A DNA stretch of 64,000 nt, taken from the NCBI RefSeq assembly GCF_027943255.1, contig NC_072893.1, positions 114,451,784-114,515,783 on the forward strand, in the 5' to 3' direction. The stretch comes from Anastrepha obliqua. Taxonomy: Eukaryota; Arthropoda; Insecta; Diptera; Tephritidae. Positions 30,859 to 42,247 of this stretch are shown here, one piece after another. The notes below the pieces were generated by a model that saw nothing but the letters and a program-made list of their open reading frames with translations, had not been told where the DNA came from and made no database searches. The stretch's first letter is position 1. Every line of letters begins with the position of its first letter. The translations under genes and the position numbers were made by a program.

Positions 30859-33665
30859 ATGAAATTACATTTTCTCTTCGTTTTGATAATAAGCGCTCTA
30901 GTGGGCACTCTAATGGTAAATAATATTTTTCTCTACACTCTCGCACTTTTTAACAAAATCTATTTTTCATCTTCTCCATTGCATTGTACATTTAGGCTGC
31001 TGCACCTAGCGGTCCACCACCAAGTGGTCCTCCACCAAGCGGCCGACCACCAAGAGGCCCACCACCAAGCGGTATGTAATATAATAAATTCAGAAATAAA
31101 TAAATTCAATCGCACCTTTCAGATTAAAACTAGACTTTAACATGAAGCAATTTTTAGCAACATAGCTTCAATTTATTTACTAACCGGTTTCTGGTCTTGA
31201 TTGGGACAGAATTAACAAAAAAAGGCTTTCCTTCCAAGACCGTGTTATTATTGACATCGTTTAGCGTAAATATTTAGCTATATTTTCGGCCAAATTTCAT
31301 TAAAATGTCATACTTTTTAATCAGAATAAAAAAAGAGAATTAGGTTAAACAGTTTTATGGCCCATTAAATTTTAGTGCAATGAAGTGTGGGCATTTCCAA
31401 CACTTATGACTGTCAGAAATCAAATAGATTAACGCAACCAACGCAAGACAAGTCTTGTCGAGGCCCTATGCTTCCGAGATGAGTGAACAAGGAACAAAAA
31501 TAAATAGATATTAAATCTTTCATATTTAATTTTTAATTTCATATTCCTTATTTACTATTGTTCCTCTATTTGTTTCATATTTCCATTAACATTTTTCCCC
31601 ACGTCCTATTTTTATTTGTTTTCTACATATATTTTTCTACTCCTATTTTTATTCCTAAACTAATCGCTGTGCCTTTTCGTCATCCTACCTTCTTTTTTCT
31701 CTATCGTTTTCATTTTTCTTTTTACTATTTCTCATTATCCTTTTCTTTTTTCTTTTTTTATTGTTTTCTTTCCATTTCCATTATCTATCCATTACAGTTC
31801 CTTTAATTTTTTTCGTTTTCTGTTCTTTTTCGTTTTTTCCTATCCACTTATTTCCTTTTTTCTTTTTCTTTGTTTCGTTTCATTTCCTTTTCGTGTTCTT
31901 TTTCCTTTCTTTGTTATTCTCCTTTAAATTTTTTCGCTTTCTGTTCTTTTGCGTTTTTTCCTATCCATTTATTTCCTTTTTTCTTTTTCTTTGTTTCGTT
32001 TCATTTCCTTTTCGTCTTCGTTTTCCTTTCTTTGTTATTCTCCTTTACATTTTTTCGTTTTCTGTTCTTTTTCTTTTTTTTCTTTGCTTTTCCGTTTCCA
32101 TTTCCTATTCTATTTCTTTCTTTGTTATTCTCGTTTAAATTTTTTCATTTTCTGTTCTTTTTCTTTTTATTTCTATCCATTTTTTTCTTTTTTTCTTTTT
32201 CTTTTTGTTCTTTCCGTTTCCATTTCGTTTTTTTTTTCTTTGTTATTCTCCTTTAAATTTTTTCTTACTTTTGCTTTCTGTTTCCGTTTCCCTTTCATCT
32301 TCTTTTTCCTTTCTTTGTTATTTTCCTTTTCTCCTTCTCTTTCTTTTTCTTTTTTGTTTTTCTTTTTCTTTTTCTCTTTCTTTATTTTATTCTTCCATTA
32401 TTCTTTTCTTTTTTCTTTCTTTTTTTTGCATTTTCCCTTTCCTTTTATTTTTTTAAGTTTCCCTTTCTTTGCTATTCTGCTATGCATTTTTTTATATTTA
32501 TTCGTTTTCATTTTCTTTTCCTCTTTCTTTTTTCCTTTCTATTTCTTTCTTCTTTTCGCCCCCTTTCTTCCAATCCAATTGCGTTTTTCTTTCTTTGTTA
32601 TTATCCTTTTTCTCTGTCTTTGCCTTTTCCTTTTTTCTTTTGCTATTCGTTTCATTTGTTTTCCATTTGCATTGTCGTTCTATTCCCGTTATTACTTTGT
32701 TTTTTCTTTTCTTTTTTTGGTTTTTCCATTCCCTATTCGTTTTCGTTTCCCTTTCTTTATTATTCAGCTTTATATGTTTGCTTTTTCTCTTCCTTTCTTT
32801 TCTTTTTATTTCCCTTTTTTCTTCCATTTTGTTTGCAAATTCTATTGTCTTCCTCTTTCTTTTCGTTTTTATATCTCTTTTTTGATTTCTTGTTTTTCGT
32901 TCCATTTTTCATCCTCTCGTTTTCGCTTTTCTTTTTTTTATTATTTTTCATTTTCGTTTCCTCTTACTTTTTCTGTTTCCTTTCAATTTCAATTTCGCTT
33001 TTCATCATTTTCCTTTCCTTGAGAGGTAGAGACTTTTTTCTTTTTTTATGTTTCTCTTTACTTTTTCGATTGCTTTTGTAATAGTTTCTTCTTTAGTTTA
33101 CATTTCCGTTTCTTTCAGTCTCTTTTACCTTTCCTTATTCCTTTCTCTTTTTATTTTTCCTGTTTTTTTTAATTTCCAGTTACTTACCATTATTTATCGC
33201 CTTCCACATTTCTTATTCCAATCCCTATTCTTTTTCATAATCCAGTTTTTATTCATTTTTCTATTTATATTCTTATTCCTGTTCCTATTTCTTTTCAATG
33301 CTTTTCACATTTTTCTTTGTCTGCTCGTTTTTCTCCTTCTATCCCTTTTCTTTTCCGTTTCTTTTGTAAAAGCTTGAAAAGCTTAATACTTGAAAAGATA
33401 TTTTTCTTTATAATTGTTTTATACATATAATATATTCTTTCATATATTTTTCTATATTTATTTTACATATAGATTTTACAAAATCAATATTTTTTTAGTT
33501 TTTTTAGAAAACATTAAAATAATTATAAGCTTACTGAGTGCGAAAGCCTTGTGTGCTTAATATTTTAAATATTTTTTATTTGTAATAATAATATTTTTAC
33601 TATTTAACTACTTTTTTCTAGGTCGCCCACCACCACCTAAAAACAGCACTTCCAGTTCCGGCTAA
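30859..33665 (+). CDS. Small secreted proline-rich peptide (three exons)
   Basis: Coding exons 30859-30915, 30996-31071 and 33622-33665, joined by GTAAAT/TTTAG and GTATGT/TTTTCTAG splice sites, give 58 residues. Exon 1 is exactly 19 codons, starting MKLHFLFVLIISALVGTLM, a classic signal peptide. Intron 1 is phase 0 and intron 2 phase 1. Exon 2 encodes AAAPSG then repeated PPPSG / GPPPSG blocks with two Arg. Exon 3 gives RPPPPKNSTSSSG and stop, including an Asn-Ser-Thr sequon. The mature product would be a secreted, basic, Pro/Gly/Ser-rich peptide of about 39 residues with no Cys. I do not recognise the family. An accessory-gland, salivary or antimicrobial role is possible but unproven. Exon layout and phases match the minus-strand gene at 40766-40370. 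The signal-peptide exon and promoter make it convincing. Confidence 0.8.
31072..33621 (+). other. Intron 2 of the peptide gene, with 1.8 kb pyrimidine tract
   Basis: About 2.55 kb. After about 450 bp of ordinary AT-rich DNA, the stretch 31540-33370 is almost all T and C on the sense strand. Long Phe/Ser/Leu-rich open frames in it arise because stop codons need purines; they are not proteins. Within 31795-32330, units beginning CCTTTAAATTTTTTCG and ending CTTTGTTATTCT recur about every 90-121 bp. Confidence 0.85.
31795..32330 (+). repeat. Pyrimidine-only tandem repeat, unit about 121 bp
   Basis: CTTTCTTTGTTATTCT followed by CCTTTAAATTTTTTCG (or close variants) recurs near 31800, 31920, 32040, 32130 and 32250. 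The first two full units are nearly identical over their whole length, including a CTATCCATTTATTTCC block. Confidence 0.75.
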
Positions 33666-33804
33666 TTTAACCACCCCTTCTTTATCGACAATGCTTTGGA
33701 TAACTGACAAATCGCATAGTAGCTCTCCTCATTACACCTCCAATTGGAAACAAATTTTCACTCACTTTTTTTTTTAAGAAATATCAACTTGAAATGCATT
33801 CAAA

Positions 33805-33810
33805 AATAAA
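33805..33810 (+). terminator. Polyadenylation signal of the peptide gene
   Basis: AATAAA about 140 nt after the stop codon at 33665, in an A-rich context. No competing signal is closer. Confidence 0.55.
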
Positions 33811-33814
33811 ATTT

Positions 33815-34440
33815 AAAAAATTTATTTTTTCACAACCTCAAATTTTTTATTCTTCACAAAAGGTGTTAGGTAGTCAACAGTATATTTTGACCAAAAATTT
33901 GGCCAATTGCCTCCTTGCTTGCTTTTTTGTGTTGCATGCATAATAATTTGGGTCTGCGCTTTATTCCCTTCTACATATTTACTTGTATTTTTATTTTTCT
34001 ACTGCTGCTGTTATTGGCTTAATAAAAACCATAAAGGTAAATTATTGTCTTTGCTGCATTTTATCTGCCGCAGTAATAAATTCCAACTTAATTATAAACG
34101 TAAAATGGCTGCTTTTGTCGATGCATAAATATGACTACTTGCGAGGTGTGTACGTATGTTTGGAACTTGAAGGTACTTGGTATCGTGAGTTTTCGGTCTG
34201 CCAACTCGCCTACAATTATGATTGCAGCGGTCAAGCCGAATAAGTGAAAAGGATAGCAAACCGTTGGAGGAAGAAGAAAATTTTGAAGCAGGAATGTAAA
34301 ATATTATTAGATCGAGAGTTAAATGATTTTGAAATAAATTGTTCGAAGTCGTTTTGGAAATGTTTCTGTGTATATGAGTATGAAACTATGTAACAAATTT
34401 TAAAATAAAAAATTAAAATAAACATTTTAAAATAAAAACG
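33815..34440. other. Intergenic, nothing recognised
   Basis: AT-rich. Two short plus-strand frames (33907-34128, 33983-34243) have no start context, signal or domain that I trust. Confidence 0.45.
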
Positions 34441-34444
34441 TAAG

Positions 34445-36895
34445 AACATGAAGGTTAGGTTAGGCTTGGCAGCCGCATCGCACATAGAAACAACGATGCC
34501 ACTTAGACCACGAAATGGGTCCGTTGTAAGCCCAGTCTACATTTCCCTCTCCATATTAAACCATCTTGAGCTTTTGACAAAGCGTAAAAGGTTATTGATA
34601 CCTAAAATGTATAGATCTCAGTGACCTGGAACCCAACATAAGATTATACGATATTGTTTGGCCATCTCATTTAGAGATTGGTGACAACGTAAGACGCTCC
34701 TTGATGTTGTTCGGAATGCATCCTGGGCTCGTAGGGCAGCTTGGCTGTCTGATAGAATGCAGATATCCGTTGATGATATTCTGTATCTTTAACCATTTTA
34801 AAGCTTCATGAATAGCGTTTATTTCCGCTTAAAAAACGCTACAGTGATCCGGTAATTTAAAGGATTTACTAATAGAAAGCTCTTCGCAAAATAACCCTGA
34901 TCCTACACCGGTGTCCATTTTGGATCCGTCCGTGTAGATCTTAACGGGTGTGTTGGGTGTTGGATCTTCTTCAAGCCATTCCAGTCTAGAAGGGATTTTC
35001 ATTAGGAAATTCCTTTCGAAGCAAAGAATGGGAGGGTGATAATCACAGTCACTGGGTATATCTGTGTAGGAGTCTAAAATGGTTGAATGTCCATGTGTGA
35101 CAGTCCTCCATTCCTACAATGCTTTGAGCCTTAAAGCGGAGCAGGCCACTGAGTATTTGCAGAAGATATCTAGGGGTGGCAGATGTAGCATGATGTCCAA
35201 AGCCATGGATGGCGTGGTTTTCATCTTTGCACCTTATTCAATAAATTAGAATAGGGTTTTTTCTGCAAAGCACGCCACCAGACAACATTTCCATATAGAA
35301 GAATGGGTCTGACGACAGCTGTGTAAAGCCAATGAGCAACCTTAGGTTTAATTCCCCAGGTCTTACCTAAAGCTCTCTTGCAGGCATAAAAAGCTAGGTC
35401 CGCTTTCCTGACTATTTCTAAGATGTTTGACTTCCAAGTCAGTTTCCTATTTATGTTTAGTCCCAAGTACTTGGTTTCTTCTGAAATCACAAGAGCTTCC
35501 CCCGTGAGCATAGTTGGACTTAGCTGAGGGATTTTATGTTTCCTAGTGAACAATATGAGTTGTGTTTTGTCTGGGTTGACTCCTAGACCACACTTTTCTG
35601 CCCACCTAGAAAGTATGTCTAGAGCATTTTGTATTAGGTCTCTTAATGTAGATACAAATTTACCAGAGACAGCAATAACAACATCATCGGCGTAAGCTAT
35701 CACCTTACAGCCCACCGATTCCCGTATTAACAGAAGTTTATTTACAACTGCGTTCCCTAAAAACGGTTAGAGGAGTCCACCTTGCGGTGTACCTCTACTT
35801 ACCAATCTCCTGAGCACCGATTCTCCTAGTTCCGCTTCAATGATTCTGCTATTTAGCATTTTGCCAATGAAGCCTACCAAGCCCGGTTCTACCCTAAGAT
35901 CGGTGAGTGCTGCAGTAATTGCCCCCCTTCAACATTGTTAAAGGCCCCTTCAATATCAAGGAAAGCGGCTAAAGTAAATTCCTGTTTGTGCAGTGAACTC
36001 TCTGCCGTGTAAGATATCCGGCGGCCTTTTGCAGTTCCATATGGACCCGGTGATTTAAAGGGTTTGAAACTTTCAATTGCCCATAAGAGCCGATCCTCAG
36101 ATATAGCGTCTATTCTGACTTCACGACAGTGTACTGCATCTTCCATGTCATGCCCAGTAATGTCTGAGCAGCCTGGAAAGTGAGGGTCGAGTAAAAGTTC
36201 TAAAGACTCTTTACTGGTTATAGTGAAAGTAGCAGTTCCCAATTTCGAGGACTTCCCGCTAAGATCTTAGAAGTCTGGAGGTCTCAGTTGCCCCCTCAAC
36301 CTCTTCACACAAGGATTTCCAAGATTGCCTTTGGGCATTTCTGATTTCATTCTTGTAGATTTTCAGAGCATCTTTATAGCCTTTCCAGTCTTCTGCGAGA
36401 CGTCAGTTCTTTGCCACATTAAAAGCGCTTCTGCTTGTTTTTTGAAACTTGCTTAGTTCAACCGTCCACCACTTAGGCTTTGGTTTACCCCTCAGTCTTC
36501 TTATGGGACAGGCTTCCGCTAAGGCAGCATTCATGTTATAGGTAATCTTGTCAACCAAATTTTCTAGTCCTTCTATGCTTTGTGGTACCACAGATGGACA
36601 TGTTCCTAGGGTAACCCCGATACAATCTACATACTTTTCCCAGTATATTTTCGTGATATTTCTACCAGGCTTAGATTTCGGTAGATCTTTACTAACCTCG
36701 AAAGAGATACATCTGTGATCAGAGAAGGAATGTTCTTACAAAACTTTCCAGTTCCTGATTCTGTTAATGACGGAGTCAATAGTAAAAGTAGCGTCTAACA
36801 CTTCCTGTCTATTACTAATGACAAAAATAGGTTTATTACCTTTATTGCAAAGCTGTAGTTTAGTACCTATCAGATAATCAAAGAACATAAAACAA
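34445..36895 (-). mobile_element. R1-like LINE, 5' truncated, minus strand
   Basis: From 5' to 3' on the minus strand: the end of the endonuclease (IDSVINRIRNWKVL then HSFSDHRCISFEV near 36780-36690); a linker (VVPQSIEGLENLVDKITYNM); RT with a deletion after ESFKPFKSPGPYG (36040); FLDIEGAFNNVEGG; GTPQGGLL; YADDVVIAVSGK; RT thumb to LLNKVQR (35221); a decayed RNase H (DICILSDSQAALRAQDAF, about 34780-34710; CWVPGH); and a tail whose minus-strand sequence is AGCCTAACCTAACCTT at 34453-34468. Frameshifts and stops throughout. It lies between the two peptide genes. Confidence 0.88.
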
Positions 36896-36899
36896 ATTA

Positions 36900-37320
36900 A
36901 AAAAAAACTAAAAAAAAGTTATTTATGCAAAACATATTTTAACTGCACTTGAACAAGCTTCAGAAAAAAATAAAAAAATATGAAAAATCTAATTTATTTC
37001 AAAAAAAAAAAAATGTTTACGTATATTTGAGGAGAATTTAATTAAACTCCAGATTACAAAAAAGGAACCAGGCTCATCTTTGTTGCAGGACACATGCAAA
37101 ATAGTGATACTGGAGTGAAAGTATTGGCAGGATGAACATATCTTCCAGCCGCTTCCACTTTTGCTAGAAACCTATCTCGAGCAAATTATTGTTGTTTGCA
37201 CAGTAAAAAACTGTTCTCAAAATTTTTTGGAGAAAACCGCCGAAATGACAGTCTTCGGATCATTTCAGTAACGCAGAAGGGTATATCGTGGTAACAGTCT
37301 ACAACAAGTTGTTGTAGTGC
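36900..37320. other. AT-rich intergenic
   Basis: A/T homopolymer runs and no frame. A possible LINE-derived segment begins near 37230 (CGCCGAAATGACAGTCTTCG). Confidence 0.4.
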
Positions 37321-37324
37321 GGAG

Positions 37325-37390
37325 TGCTGCTAATGTGACAGTCCTTCGCCGAATATTACTACGAGTCGTTCCGGTACCAACACCAACTGT
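37325..37390 (+). repeat. Repeat segment shared with 6921-7040
   Basis: GTGCTGCTAATGTGACAGTC, then CTTCGCCGAATATTACTACG and AGTCGTTCCGGTA, as at 6921. Just upstream, a variant CGAAATGACAGTCTTCGGAT suggests an imperfect duplication. Confidence 0.5.
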
Positions 37391-37399
37391 CGTTTAAAC

Positions 37400-39090
37400 T
37401 ATCCTCAATCTGTCTCCCCCTAGCGGCATATTTTCCTAAAATTCTTTAGCATAGAATTTAGATGAAAGATTGCAGTGTTCTACCTCACTACCGAAGTCAT
37501 GCTCTGACCATTTTTTATTACTCTGGAAGTAGCGCAGTAAAATCTTTTGCCACATTTGTGGTGATCCATTCAAATACTCCGACCTTAGCGCCAGTCGTCC
37601 TTAGCTCATTTCTTTGTTATTCTACATTTCATTTTGCGGTACCAAACATTCAATGCAAAACTTTTTGCTAGAAGCTTATTTTAATATCTCACTTTTTTAT
37701 GTTTTCAATGTGCTGGAGAATATCAAGAAAGGAGTGATTAGGGTTCAGTAAACCATGAACTGAGAATGCCGATTTTATTAGCGGTCCTATGAACTGAACA
37801 CTAATATCCTCGTTTTGTTAAATTTTTATTTTTTACGAAGAGATAATTTCCCAATTTCAGCCCAATATTTTTTTAAATATTCTGTCCATTTCTCTCTCTC
37901 ATTAAGTGTGAAATATCTACTTGTCAGTCACTTTGATACCTTAGTTGACTTAGAGACTTTCACCAAAAATGACAGACTGCATGATTGAGACATCCGTGAG
38001 AGTATTTCGGGCTTCGATAAAAAGTGGTAAACGAGAAAGAGAGTGGCGTAGTTCGATAAATTTTCTCATTTTAGAAAATTTCTTTTCTTGTTGAAAATTT
38101 GTGTTAAAAGTTTTTAGAAAAAAATGTTAAGGAAAACTTTGTTGAAAAATTTTTTTTTTAATTTTTGTGAAAACTTTGTTTAACCTTAAAAAAATATATT
38201 TTTTAACATTTATGAAAATTTTTTTAATTTTTGAGGGAAAAATAAGTTAATAAAAAACGGTTAGGAAAAGACTTTCCGTTTTTTGTTAAAAAAAAATGTG
38301 TTAAAAATTTGTAGGAAAAATAATTTTTATTAAAAATATTTTTAGAAAAAAAAATTTTTTTTAAAAACAAATTTTTAGTTAAAATTCTTTTGAAAATTGT
38401 TTTCATTTTATTGCAAAACACCTTAGATTTTACGTTATTTTTCCATTTTTGTAAGCTTTTTTATGTTTTGTAAGGCAAAATATAATTATAATAATATGTT
38501 TACGAAAGAAATTTATTTTTTTGTTAGAAAATTTTTTTAAAAGAAAGATTAAAAAAGAAAAAAATTTTAGAAAAAAATAATGTGGGAACATTTTTTTTTT
38601 GTTTTAATTTGGTTAAAATTTTTGCTTACCATTTCTAAAAAATACGCCTCAGCTTTTTTATTTTATTTTTTATTTTTTACTTACTTACTTTACTTTTATT
38701 TTTTACTTATAACTGAGACCATGGCCAGCAATCCCTGCAATTTTGGTAAAGGGATTCGCATACCTTTCGGGTTATATTCTAATACGTATGGCGGATCAGT
38801 AAAAAATCAATTCAAAACACCTTAAACCAATTTGTTTTGAAAATGTATTTGCCCTTAAAAAATTAAAAAAATAATAATAATTTTAAAAATGCTCAAATAA
38901 CCGAAGGTATGTTTCTGTAAAACACTCGATATCAAATTTTTAACATTATAAAAATTTCAAGATTATTAAATGTGTTCCCAAATTTGTACAGCTTTATTTT
39001 CATTATACTAAGCCCTTAATAAAAAAGGAATAAAACTTGAGGGGGTGTTTTTCAAATAAAAGAAAATAAAAAACTTTAAATAAAAATAAA
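37400..39090. other. Intergenic, mostly AT homopolymer-rich
   Basis: 38050-38650 is almost entirely A/T runs of the TTTTTAGAAAAAAA type. A frame at 38580-38825 ends with a normal-composition stretch (MASNPCNFGKGIRIPFGLYS) that I cannot assign. Confidence 0.5.
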
Positions 39091-39095
39091 TCTTC

Positions 39096-39291
39096 ATTAT
39101 TTTCACTCATTTTTGAACAGTTATAACTTTTTTTCAACTTCTCCGAATTTAATTTTTTTTCGGTTAAATGAAGCTTAAAATGTCACCTTTCTAACACCAT
39201 ATGATATGACACAATGTGATTGGTAGCACTGGAGATAGATGACTCCAACGACATCTATTGACAAAATACGAAAAGACTTTTTTGACTACCC
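39096..39291 (-). mobile_element. Solitary 5' end of the mariner family at 13075
   Basis: The minus-strand sequence from 39291 reads TTGGGTAGTCAAAAAAGTCT, then the same 5' UTR as 13075-13265 (CTATCTCCAGTGCTACCAAT, ATGGTGTTAGAAAGGTGACA) as far as ATGAGTGAAAATAATGAAGA. The rest of the transposase and the right TIR are absent. TA flanks the TIR side (39292-39293). Confidence 0.88.
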
Positions 39292-39299
39292 AATATAAA

Positions 39300-39825
39300 T
39301 TAAAAGAAATTTAATATTTTCCCAACATTTTATTTTTACCAATTTTTTTTTATTACATTTTTTTATCAAAATTTTATTTGTATTTTCTTGATAAAAAAGG
39401 AAAAAAACCTGAGAAATAATTTTTTCTCAAACATTTCAAATTTTCAAAGTTTTTGCCCAAAAAAAGATTCTTATAAAAAATTAGAAAAAAAAATTTCAAA
39501 AAGCACCGACGATCTTTCACTTTAAAAAATTCTAATTTTTAGTGGTGAATATTTCTCAAAATTATAATTTTTATTTAAATTTTTTTAGTTTACTTTTTAC
39601 AAATACATAAATTTTTAAAAGAATTGACGACGGGGTAAAAAATAATTGGACATCCTGACATAAAACAATTTCGAGCATTTGTTATATAGGGGAAAACACT
39701 CAACACCGTCAGCTGAAAAACTTTGCACAAAATTCAATGGACTGCACACTCGAAAGTTTTCCAAAACTTTTAATTATAAATTTAAAAATTTTTATGAAAA
39801 TTCGCCGATCTTTTGTACAAAGTTT
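39300..39825. other. AT-rich intergenic
   Basis: Homopolymer-rich. No gene or recognised repeat. Confidence 0.5.
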
Positions 39826-39830
39826 GAAAG

Positions 39831-40115
39831 TAGCCGTAACGCATGGTGCGTGATTGAATCTCCGTACATGAAACAGTAAAATACTAGAAAATTTTTTTTT
39901 CTAATAGCGGTGGCCCCCGGCAAGCAATGGCAAACCTCCGAATGTACTTCTGCCATGAAAAAGCTCCTCATAAAAAACATTTCCCCTTCGGAGTCGACTT
40001 GAAATTGTAGGACCCTCCATTCGTGGAAAAAAATCAACAAAAAACACACCACAAATAGGAGAAGGAGCTCGGTCAAACAGCTAACCGAAGTGTACCTGCT
40101 GATTATTTATTTACT
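39831..40115 (+). repeat. SINE copy with shortened tRNA head
   Basis: GTAGCCGTAACGCATGGTGC (A box region), a degraded B box (ATTGAATCTCC), then the standard body from CTAATAGCGGTGGCCCCCGG through GCCATGAAAAAGCTCCTCAT, ACAAATAGGAGAAGGAGCTC and GTGTACCTGCTGATTATTTA. About 30 bp of the head is deleted relative to 17890-18208. No clear target duplication seen. Confidence 0.85.
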
Positions 40116-40294
40116 AATTTGTTCAATACGTAGCCCCTCTGCACAAATACAAAACAGCTGACCGCCTCATTTTCATAGATGAACTCTACTTTATTGCAAT
40201 AAAAAAATACAAAATGTTCACAAGGTACAAGGTATGCTGTGGCTCTCCTGGCCTACCATAAAATCTGTCATATTTTGAGGCAATGTAGTTGATG

Positions 40295-40300
40295 ATTTAT
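40295..40300 (-). terminator. Polyadenylation signal of the minus-strand peptide gene
   Basis: Minus-strand AATAAA about 70 nt after the stop at 40370. A second AATAAA lies at 40190-40195. Confidence 0.5.
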
Positions 40301-40369
40301 TAGGATTAGAGTTTACAAATCATCATCAATTTTAGTGGTAGCTTAGAAGCTGCATATATCTAGTCCAGT

Positions 40370-40766
40370 TTAAGTGGTAAACGAATTATTTGTCTTTGTT
40401 GGAGCTTGGAATTTTTTAATTTTGTATTGGCCCACAGCTGGCGGTCCACGGCAAGGAGCTGGAATTTGCAACAACAAATATGATTAGCTAAAAAATTCGA
40501 AAGAAGAGAGTAAAATGTGATACCTCCACGTAAATTCTGACCACTTTTTGGTGTGCTTGCTGGTGGTGGTGGCGCTATTGTGGAAGTTGGCGATTGAGTT
40601 TGAGGACGTGCCATCTGAAAGGTGTAATAAGAAAATTACATTTATTTAAAAAATAACAACAAATATACATAGTTGCGTTTACAGTTGTAAGAATCGCAAG
40701 CTAACTCACCATCGAACTGAAGCCCAACACTGTTAAGGCGAATAAAATTACAGTAAATTTCGACAT
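40370..40766 (-). CDS. Small secreted proline-rich peptide (three exons), second copy
   Basis: Coding exons 40766-40710, 40614-40524 and 40458-40370 with GTGAGT/TTTCAG and GTATCA/TTCCAG splice sites give 78 residues. Exon 1 is exactly 19 codons, MSKFTVILFALTVLGFSSM, a signal peptide. Intron 1 is phase 0 and intron 2 phase 1, identical to the gene at 30859. Exon 2 gives MARPQTQSPTSTIAPPPPAS then TPKSGQNLRG. Exon 3 gives APCRGPPAVGQYKIKKFQAP then TKTNNSFTT and stop. The C-terminus resembles PPPKNSTSSSG of the other gene in being Lys, Asn, Ser/Thr-rich and including a sequon (Asn-Asn-Ser). The product is a basic Pro/Thr-rich secreted peptide with a single Cys. The family is unknown to me. Confidence 0.78.
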
Positions 40767-40820
40767 ATTGCTTCTGGTACTGCACAGATAACTGTTAGAA
40801 GCGACAAGCTTCGACCTCTA

Positions 40821-40828
40821 CTTTTATA
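40821..40828 (-). promoter_or_regulatory. TATA box of the minus-strand peptide gene
   Basis: Minus strand TATAAAAG. About 30 nt downstream is TAACAGTTA (near 40795), an initiator-like site, and the ATG follows at 40766. The octamer and spacing match the promoter at 30793, and both ATGs are preceded by AGCAAT. Confidence 0.75.
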
Positions 40829-40829
40829 G

Positions 40830-41505
40830 TTGGAAAAATTTAATTGAGTAAACCAATTGCCAAATTTTCTGATTTTATCGGAATTTGTGCTTTAGCGCGG
40901 AAAGTGCGATAATTAGCAAAAGGTGTTGCCTTTTGGTTTTTGATGGAAATTCGCAATTATTTTGATTTTTCGTTTGTTATTCTATTTCGTTGTTATTGCT
41001 TTTTATTATTATTGCTTTTGTTATTACATAGCCGCCATAATTACAGTTATATATAGTTGGCAGTGACCAATCAGCTTGTGGCTTTCGAACCTCTACGTCC
41101 AAAACGCTGCATACCCGACGTTCATTCGAATTCAAATACAAAAAAAAAATGCTGTTACTTCTTTGTCGTGGTGATTATGCCGTTGATATTATCATGAAAT
41201 TAAAATGCGAAAATTAAACTATTAATTTAATTATTATGCAATTTAAAATGTTTAATAGGACAAAACGCTGTTAAAGACCTGTGAATAAAAAAAGTGCCCA
41301 ATTAATGAGCTTAAGGGGTTCGCTGAATTTAAAGGGGTTCACTGAACTGACAAATATTCGCATACAAATCAAATCAATCATTGAATCGGTTATTCTGGAA
41401 AAGTAAGCCTCAATCGCTTTATCCATTATCGTCAAATTTGCCTTGAGAACTTACCATAAAACAAGAATTCCCACTTTGCATTGTTAAGTTACCACATGTG
41501 ACTGC
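40830..41505. other. Upstream intergenic region
   Basis: AT-rich with TTATTGCTTTTATTATTATT runs. A TATATATAG at 41048 on the plus strand is not followed by a credible coding exon. Confidence 0.45.
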
Positions 41506-41510
41506 CTTAA

Positions 41511-42247
41511 GGGGTAACACCACTGTACACGCGTAAAATAAACACGATTTTTAAAGAATTTTTTTGTATAGAAGGAAAGGGGAAACAATCACTCTGATTT
41601 GGGAAGTTATTACTTATATACTAAAATACAAAACTACAAAGTTTGATCGAAAAATTTTACAAAATGGCGGCATTGGAGACATTTTTGTAATGTGGTTTCT
41701 CTTGAAGGAGCTCCGCGGCACGCAGCACAGAGGGTGCAAATTTTAATCTGGAACAAAGAAACATTTTTTTTCTTAATCTAGATAAGAATAGCTAGAGAAA
41801 CACGTAGGGGATTTAAAAAATATTTATTTTTGTGGAATTAGCAAGCATTTGAAGGAAAAAACTCTATTTTGGACTAAAAAAGCGGCACTTAAATAATTAT
41901 AACAATCGTTTAAATTAATCTATCGAAAATCCCCTACGCTCTTCTCTTAAGAAGGTTATTATACAGACGTAGTGAAAAACCTGATTAAAAATATTTAAAA
42001 TTTTTTGAGTTATGCTGCGTGCCAATTTCAGAAAACGTGTTTTGAGAAAAACGCGTTTAAAGTTTGGAAATTTGGAGAAGTCGTTAGGTAGCAGTCACTA
42101 ACGCTTGGTTAAAAGCTTAAAATATTTATGAAATAAACTTCGGTAACGTATAAAATTTTTTGTTCTGTATTTTAAAAGGTTCAAAGAATTTTTTAAGCTT
42201 ATAAAACAAAAATCAATTTTTTGAAATTTCTACAGTGGTGTTACCCC
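41511..42247. mobile_element. TTAA-flanked MITE (GGGGTAACACC family)
   Basis: Perfect inverted ends GGGGTAACACCACTGTA with TTAA at 41507-41510 and 42248-42251; 737 bp, non-coding. The motif GTTTTGAGAAAAACGCGTTT at 42039-42058 is identical to that in the MITE at 11678-12380, although the ends differ. The short frame at 41564-41746 is not protein-like. Confidence 0.88.

Noticed and set aside
31558..33377. Several long plus-strand frames (up to 357 codons) rich in Phe, Ser, Leu
   Set aside because: They are translations of a T/C-only intron tract, where stop codons are rare by composition. No domain, no start context.
38580..38825. Frame ending in MASNPCNFGKGIRIPFGLYS, considered as an exon of a third peptide gene
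   Set aside because: Upstream part is AT homopolymer; no promoter, no matching intron phase, no Pro-rich exon nearby.
41048..41220. TATATATAG followed by an ATG and 22 codons on the plus strand, divergent from the minus-strand peptide gene
   Set aside because: The encoded peptide lacks a convincing signal sequence and no splice-linked second exon was found.
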